From assembly GCF_000719975.1 (NCBI RefSeq), contig NZ_JOIJ01000005.1, positions 124,001 through 188,000 of the forward strand: a DNA stretch of 64,000 bases, given 5' to 3'. Position 1 is the first letter of the stretch, and each line of letters starts with the position of its first letter. Shown in pieces: positions 60,801-64,000 of this stretch. This DNA comes from Prauserella rugosa (GTDB lineage Bacteria > Actinomycetota > Actinomycetes > Mycobacteriales > Pseudonocardiaceae). The notes under the pieces are model-generated. The model was not told the DNA's origin, did not search any database, and saw only the letters and a list, made by a program, of their open reading frames with translations. Position numbers and translations under genes: made by a program.

Positions 60801-61397
60801 GAACAGTCCGGGCACATCGCGGGCGTCGGTTTCGACCTGTACGTCCGACTGGTGGGCGAGGCCGTCGACGTCTTCCGCCGGAGCGCAGGGGCCGAGCCCG
60901 TCGAGGACGAGGCGCCGACAGAGGTGCGGGTGGACCTTCCCGTCGATGCGCACCTCCCGCACGACTACGTGCCGGGGGAGCGGCTGCGACTGGAGGCGTA
61001 TCGCAAGATCGCGGCGGCGACGGACCAGTCCGAACTGGACGGCGTGCTGGACGAGCTCGTGGACCGCTACGGCCAACCGCCGGAACCGGTTCGACGGTTG
61101 CTCGCCGTCGCCGCGTTCCGGCAGACGTGCCGCAAGGCGGGCGTGACGGAGGTGACCGTGCAGGGCAACACGATCCGGTTCACGCCGCTTCCGCTGTCGG
61201 ATTCGCAGATGGTCCGCCTCAAGCGGCTTTACCCCAAGGCGACGTACAAGGCGGTCACGCACACGGTCTCGGTGCCGAAGCCGACCGAAGGACCCGCCGG
61301 TGGCCGTATCGGCGCGCCGCCGCTGCGGGACGAGGCACTGATCGACTGGTGCGCAAACCTCCTGACGTCGATGACCCAGCAGCCCGCAGCGGTCTGA
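57831..61397 (+). CDS. mfd: Transcription-repair coupling factor Mfd
   Basis: This 1188-residue SF2 translocase removes stalled RNA polymerase and recruits UvrA. In order it has UvrB-homology domains (about 20-340), the RNA polymerase-interacting domain ([17 protein letters not shown] near 505-521), and helicase motifs [11 protein letters not shown] (about 657-667), [37 protein letters not shown] and [14 protein letters not shown]-terminal TRCF domain with [28 protein letters not shown] completes it. GTG 57831 has GGGGGAG about eight bases upstream; GTG 57804 is less likely. It is the counterpart of Rv1020. A hairpin terminator follows. Confidence 0.96.
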   Translation: MSQPTLAGLLSAVLPDPALRSVVERAGAPFVDLDGAPATRQLVLAALASDQGAGRPVLAVTATGREAEELTAALGSLIGDDAVADFPSWETLPHERLSPRADTVGKRLAVLHRLSQPGQGGLRVVVSTVRSLIQPMAPGLGDLAPIDLRVGEELDFEGVLERLVELAYTRVDMVEKRGEFAVRGGILDVFAPTDEHPHRVEFWGDEVSEIRAFSVSDQRSLPGEIPEIVAPPCRELLLTDDVKACAAELAEEHAADAQLAEILTKLSDGIPSEGMEALIPVLCDGELELLTDAMPEGTHVVLSDPEKIRARAADLVRTGQEFLEASWTSAADGGRAPIDLGASAYRALGEVRTHATDSGRCWWTLSQLTSEDDVVHIGIDSAPGYHGEIERVVTDLRAHTASGGAAVVVVAGSGTAQRAVEQLSSGDVPATHAETLDEQPKPGVVTVTCGAVTDGFVAPDSALVVLSESDITGRGATVARSGRDLNTKMPSRRRNAVDPLALKAGDYVVHDQHGIGKFVEMVQRTIGGATREYLVLEYAASKRGHPGDRLFVPTDQLDEVSRYVGGELPTLNKLGGSDWKNTKAKARKAVKEIAAELVQLYAARQAAPGHAFGPDTPWQRELEDAFPFVETNDQLAAIDEVKADMERSVPMDRVICGDVGYGKTEIAVRAAFKAVQDGKQVVVLVPTTLLAQQHLNTFTERMSTFPVTIRGMSRFTEQADADKTLEELAAGEVDIVIGTHRLLQTGVRYKDLGLVIVDEEQRFGVEHKEHIKALRTHVDVLTMSATPIPRTLEMSMAGIREMSTILTPPEDRHPILTYVGAYEDKQVAAAIRRELLRDGQVFFVHNRVSSIEKAAKRLRELVPEARVVTAHGQMPEHRLEQIIEGFWRRDFDVLVCTTIVETGLDISNANTLIVERGDMLGLAQLHQLRGRVGRGRERGYAYFLYPPEKPLTETAHDRLATIAQNTELGAGMAVAMKDLEIRGAGNILGAEQSGHIAGVGFDLYVRLVGEAVDVFRRSAGAEPVEDEAPTEVRVDLPVDAHLPHDYVPGERLRLEAYRKIAAATDQSELDGVLDELVDRYGQPPEPVRRLLAVAAFRQTCRKAGVTEVTVQGNTIRFTPLPLSDSQMVRLKRLYPKATYKAVTHTVSVPKPTEGPAGGRIGAPPLRDEALIDWCANLLTSMTQQPAAV

Positions 61398-61404
61398 GGC
61401 TGCG

Positions 61405-61436
61405 CGCGGCCCTCGTGCACCCGCACGGGGGCCGCG
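61405..61436 (+). terminator. Terminator of mfd
   Basis: This is a 14-bp stem with one G-T pair (61405-61418 with 61423-61436) and a four-base loop, starting eight bases behind the mfd stop and followed by TGTCGTT. Confidence 0.7.
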
Positions 61437-61683
61437 TGTCGTTCGAGGTGGCAACGTTTCGAACGTGTGCGCAGGGCGTGTGCTCGATTCGGTTCCGGCC
61501 ATGAATCGACCCTAGCTGGCAATAGGTCAGGAAAAATCGCTACATGTGGGGACCCGATCGCGTTGCGAATGGACCGTTCGCACCGGGTTCGCTCACCACT
61601 CCCCAAGGTCTCAATGGCCCGGAAACCGTTGTGTACCAACAGGTTCCGCATGAACGTCGATTGTCAACACAGGGTCTCGGGTG

Positions 61684-61917
61684 TCATTTCAACCCTTTCT
61701 TCGCGACTTCCAGGGCTGCGATGATGAGGACTGCGCCCGCTATCACCGCGATCGGAGCCACGTAGGCGGCAGGAGTCTGCAGGTCTCCGAAAATGAGCCG
61801 GAACGGCCCGTTGTGGCGCCCGGCGATGATCCAGCCGGCCAGTGGAACCACCCCGAGGAGGATTCCCATGAACGCGACAAGTCCCTGTGCTCCGTCGAGC
61901 ATCCGCGAGCGTGTCAA
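61684..61917 (-). CDS. Small two-helix membrane protein
   Basis: This 77-residue protein has two hydrophobic segments (LVAFMGILLGVVPLAGWIIAG and AYVAPIAVIAGAVLIIAALEVAKKG), a short polar loop and a basic C-terminus. I do not recognise a named family. TTG 61917 is preferred because GAGGAGG lies five bases upstream. It is divergent from a TetR gene, and the nearer of two palindromic operators lies 27 bases ahead of its start. It is thus a likely target of that regulator. Confidence 0.72.
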   Translation of the reverse strand: MTRSRMLDGAQGLVAFMGILLGVVPLAGWIIAGRHNGPFRLIFGDLQTPAAYVAPIAVIAGAVLIIAALEVAKKGLK

Positions 61918-61944
61918 CGCGGCCTCCTCGAGTCGGTACTGAAG

Positions 61945-61964
61945 TACAATGCAGACGCATTGTA
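61945..61964. promoter_or_regulatory. TetR-type operator 1
   Basis: TACAATGC, four bases, GCATTGTA: a perfect 8-bp inverted repeat in the divergent region. It shares the CAATGC/GCATTG core with operator 2, 39 bases away centre to centre. Confidence 0.65.
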
Positions 61965-61984
61965 AGGGGAGTGCGCGAGCCGTG

Positions 61985-62002
61985 GCAATGCGCTTGCATT
62001 GC
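61985..62002. promoter_or_regulatory. TetR-type operator 2
   Basis: GCAATGC, four bases, GCATTGC: a perfect 7-bp inverted repeat ending 12 bases before the TetR start. Together with operator 1 it suggests autoregulation and cooperative binding. Confidence 0.65.
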
Positions 62003-62014
62003 TACGGTGGAGGC

Positions 62015-62629
62015 GTGCCGAGGAGAGTGGACGCCGAGTCCCAGAGAGCCGACATCGCCGCGGCGGTGCTCAGGCTGGTTGCGCGATCCGGCGTGGAGGC
62101 CGTAAGCCTGCGCGAGGTGGCGTCCGAGGCCGGCGTGTCGATGGGCCGTGTGCAGCACTACTTCCGTTCCAAGCAGGAGATGCTGTTGCACGGCATCCGC
62201 CTCGCGATGGGACGGATGGAGGAGCGGATCGCCGAGCGGCTCCGAGGCGTGCCCACGGGGGTGCCTGCGGAGCAGGCTCTTCGGGCTGCGATAGCGGAGG
62301 TGCTCGGCGACGACCCCGAGACGCGGCAGGTGATCAGGGCTTCGGTGGCGTACTACGCGCGGGCCCAGGAGGACGCGGAGGTAGCGGAGGTCATCTTCGG
62401 CGACGACCCCGAGTTGCGCCGCTTCGCCGAGCTCGCCATCGGGCAGGCGCAACAGGAGGGGCGGGCCGCGGCCGAGGTCGATCCGGCTCTTGAAGCAGAG
62501 ATCCTCTGGTCGCTGGCCGACTCGCTCGGAACCAAAGTCGCTTTCGGGCAACTAGACGCGGAACAGGCCCGCGCCACGATGGATTACCACCTGCACCGTT
62601 TGTTCGGCCGAGCTCCGGACGAGGCGTGA
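62015..62629 (+). CDS. TetR-family regulator with twin operators
   Basis: This 204-residue regulator has a helix-turn-helix (RADIAAAVLRLVARSGVEAVSLREVASEAGVSMGRVQHYFRSKQEMLLHGI, about 9-59) and a TetR_C-type ligand domain. GTG 62015 is chosen: TACGGT (62003-62008) ends six bases before it and the two operators lie just upstream. An ATG at 61949 would place the start inside operator 1 and is unlikely. The divergent neighbour is a small membrane protein. The gene lies between mfd and the SurA-like gene, where M. tuberculosis has none. Confidence 0.88.
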   Translation: MPRRVDAESQRADIAAAVLRLVARSGVEAVSLREVASEAGVSMGRVQHYFRSKQEMLLHGIRLAMGRMEERIAERLRGVPTGVPAEQALRAAIAEVLGDDPETRQVIRASVAYYARAQEDAEVAEVIFGDDPELRRFAELAIGQAQQEGRAAAEVDPALEAEILWSLADSLGTKVAFGQLDAEQARATMDYHLHRLFGRAPDEA

Positions 62630-62682
62630 TACGCGTGTTCATGCTTGCGGAAGGTGCCAGGGTGTGTGCGAAGGTACGGCCT

Positions 62683-63630
62683 GTGATCCGGATCATGCGC
62701 CGTCCTGCCGCGTTGTTCACCGCCGCTGCTGCCCTCCTCGTTCTCGCCGGCTGCGGCTCGGGGCCCAGTCAAGTCACCTCCGCTGCGATCGTCGGACAGC
62801 GCTCGGTGCCGCTCGACGGGGTTCAGCAGGAGGTCCACTGGCTGCTCGACAACGTGCCGCAGATGAGGGAGGCGCAGAAGCAGCGCAAGCTCGACCTGTA
62901 CGCGCGTGAGGTGGTTCGTGGGCGGGTCGTGCACGAGCTCGCCGAGATGGCGGCCGAGCGGGAGAACGTCCGGCCGGAGCAGGGTGAGGTCGACAGGCTC
63001 GTCCGCGGGAGTGGAGGCTCGGCCGAGGTCGCGCGTTCCGCGGGAGTCGCGCCCGATCGGGTTCGCGATCTGGCCTACGACCAGGTCGTGCTCCAGAAGT
63101 TGGCGGAGAAGTACATCGGCAGGCTCTCGGTCGAGATCACCGGCACCGTGATCACGCAGAGCGAGCCGGGCAACAGCGCCAAGGAACAGGCCACGGCGCT
63201 GGGGGAGCGCATCGCACAACAGCCGCAGCGCGCACAGGCGGTCGTCCGTCAGGGCGGTCATCAGCTGGTGAGCGAGAAGCTGGACTTCGCCGAAGCCCTC
63301 CAGAACGATCCGGAGCTCGCCACGACCGCGGTGTTCGGGGCGAAGGAGGGGACGGTCGTCGTCATCCAGCCGAGCAGGCAGCAAGCCGGTTGGCTCGTCG
63401 GTCTGGTGTCGGAGCGGCGTACCGACGGCACGGCACAACCGCTTCAGGGTCAGGTGAATCCCGAGTATCTGTACTTCGCCGGACTCCGAATGCTGCAGCC
63501 GATTGCGGAGGACGTCGGAGTGCGCATCAACCCGCGCTACGGGGTGTGGGACGAGGCAGCGCTGTCGCCGGCTCCGAACGAGGACGAGCTGACGGGAAGG
63601 CTGTTGCGGTCACGTACCGTGCAGTCATGA
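62683..63630 (+). CDS. SurA N-terminal-like lipoprotein (putative chaperone/PPIase)
   Basis: This 315-residue exported lipoprotein has the signal VIRIMRRPAALFTAAAALLVLAGCGSG, with a lipobox LAGC near residue 24. The first 150 residues match the SurA N-terminal helical domain (VPLDGVQQEVHWLLDNVPQMREAQKQRKLDLYAREVVRGRVVHELAEMAAERENV). The C-terminal half has a degenerate parvulin-like pattern (RIAQQPQRAQAVVRQGGHQLVSEKLDFAEALQNDPELATTAVFGAKEGTVVVIQPSRQQAGWLVGLV). It probably helps fold exported proteins. GTG 62683 has AAGG about eight bases upstream; earlier starts run into the TetR gene. It overlaps mazG by four bases. Confidence 0.85.
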   Translation: MIRIMRRPAALFTAAAALLVLAGCGSGPSQVTSAAIVGQRSVPLDGVQQEVHWLLDNVPQMREAQKQRKLDLYAREVVRGRVVHELAEMAAERENVRPEQGEVDRLVRGSGGSAEVARSAGVAPDRVRDLAYDQVVLQKLAEKYIGRLSVEITGTVITQSEPGNSAKEQATALGERIAQQPQRAQAVVRQGGHQLVSEKLDFAEALQNDPELATTAVFGAKEGTVVVIQPSRQQAGWLVGLVSERRTDGTAQPLQGQVNPEYLYFAGLRMLQPIAEDVGVRINPRYGVWDEAALSPAPNEDELTGRLLRSRTVQS

Positions 63631-64000
63631 CCTGGCGATCCGCAACGGTGGTGCTGTGCAGTCCGGCACTGCCGGACTTCCTTCCGGCCGCAGCGTTGGG
63701 CGTCGTGCGTGCTGCCGAGACCGTCTACGCGGCGGCAGGTCTGCCGGACTCCCTCCGCGTGGCGCTGGATGCCAAGCCCGCACCACACCCGGAGGAGCTG
63801 ACGAAACAGAGCGGCGTGGTTCTCGTTGCGCCGGCCGCGCATGAGCCGGGCGCCACCGCACTGATCGAGGCGGGGGCCACGGTGATCGAGGCTCCGGCGC
63901 CTCCGCTCGTCAGGGCCGTCGAGGTGATGGATCGTCTCCGCTCACCCGGCGGGTGCCCCTGGGACGGGGCACAGACGCACGACTCGCTCCGTCGTTACCT
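63627..64000 (+). CDS. mazG: Nucleoside triphosphate pyrophosphohydrolase MazG, 3'-truncated by window
   Basis: The first 124 codons of MazG are present, the enzyme that hydrolyses nucleoside triphosphates and clears oxidised nucleotides in mycobacteria. An actinobacterial N-terminal extension (about 90 residues, with AHEPGATALIEAGATVIEAPAPPL) precedes the conserved MazG entry AVEVMDRLRSPGGCPWDGAQTHDSLRRY, where the window ends. ATG 63627 overlaps the upstream stop (ATGA). It is the counterpart of Rv1021, which also follows mfd. Confidence 0.9.
   Translation, partial: MTWRSATVVLCSPALPDFLPAAALGVVRAAETVYAAAGLPDSLRVALDAKPAPHPEELTKQSGVVLVAPAAHEPGATALIEAGATVIEAPAPPLVRAVEVMDRLRSPGGCPWDGAQTHDSLRRY

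Noticed and set aside
55884..61502. An 1872-codon open frame antisense to mfd
   Set aside because: In very GC-rich DNA the frame opposite a coding strand stays open. The translation is Arg/His/Gly-rich without domains, while mfd is complete on the other strand.
1..64000. Insertion sequences, prophage or integrase genes
   Set aside because: No transposase, integrase or terminal inverted repeats with target duplications were seen. The only repeat candidates are the short palindromic and 22-bp elements.

Overview
The window is high-GC actinobacterial chromosome. GTG and TTG starts, ATGA and TGATG stop/start overlaps, Ser/Thr kinases, a resuscitation-promoting factor, protein O-mannosyltransferase and many promoters lying 6-8 nt before a start codon (leaderless pattern) all fit a Pseudonocardiales-type organism (Amycolatopsis, Saccharomonospora, Prauserella and relatives). 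The genus is an inference. From about 23 to 64 kb the core genes keep the order known from Mycobacterium tuberculosis Rv1002c-Rv1021: pmt, rsmI, pabB, metG, tatD, rpfB, ksgA, ispE, a pks16-like ligase, pth, rplY, prs, glmU, a TetR gene, mfd, mazG. Accessory genes are inserted between them.

Layout. 1-3.5 kb: end of a phenylacetyl-CoA epoxidase operon (paaABCDE). 3.6-5.8 kb: a P-loop sulfotransferase-like protein and a secreted arylsulfotransferase-family protein. 5.9-10.7 kb (minus): trpS followed by two overlapping membrane Ser/Thr kinases with duplicated DUF3558-like ectodomains. 10.8-11.6 kb: SGNH hydrolase. 11.7-18.4 kb (minus): an EspC/WXG-like protein, a 1481-residue RHS polymorphic toxin, a HEAT-like candidate immunity protein and small unknown genes. 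18.7-23.1 kb: prpE, an inverted-topology Ser/Thr kinase and a YhhN protein. 23.1-27 kb: pmt, rsmI, pabB. 27-30.8 kb (minus): sulfonate-type ABC importer plus TauD-type dioxygenase. 31-37.2 kb: DUF4185, DUF2855, TetR, an unknown gene, and a DrrAB-like exporter with a PadR regulator. 37.4-49.2 kb (plus): metG, tatD, rpfB, ksgA, a riboswitch-controlled MetN-like gene, ispE, ASCH, ABC-F, fatty acyl-AMP ligase-like gene. 49.2-55.8 kb (minus): tRNA-Gln, GGDEF protein, glmU, prs, rplY, pth, DivIVA-like. 56-64 kb (plus): desaturase, TetR, mfd, a second TetR with twin operators, SurA-like lipoprotein, start of mazG.

The most interesting locus is 42.85-44.17 kb. A SAM-I-type riboswitch closes with a P1 strand that contains the ribosome-binding site of a 30-codon, Cys-containing leader peptide. 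A hairpin follows, then an orphan MetN-like protein. That protein keeps Walker A and a C-terminal NIL-like domain but has lost the Q-loop Gln, the LSGGQ signature, the catalytic Glu and the switch His. No permease or binding-protein gene lies beside it. This looks like a SAM-controlled pseudo-ATPase sensor rather than a transporter.

Other notable items are the T7SS-type RHS toxin cassette, the inverted-topology kinase, a low-complexity insert in PabB, a consensus promoter antisense to padR, and several perfect palindromic operators next to TetR genes.
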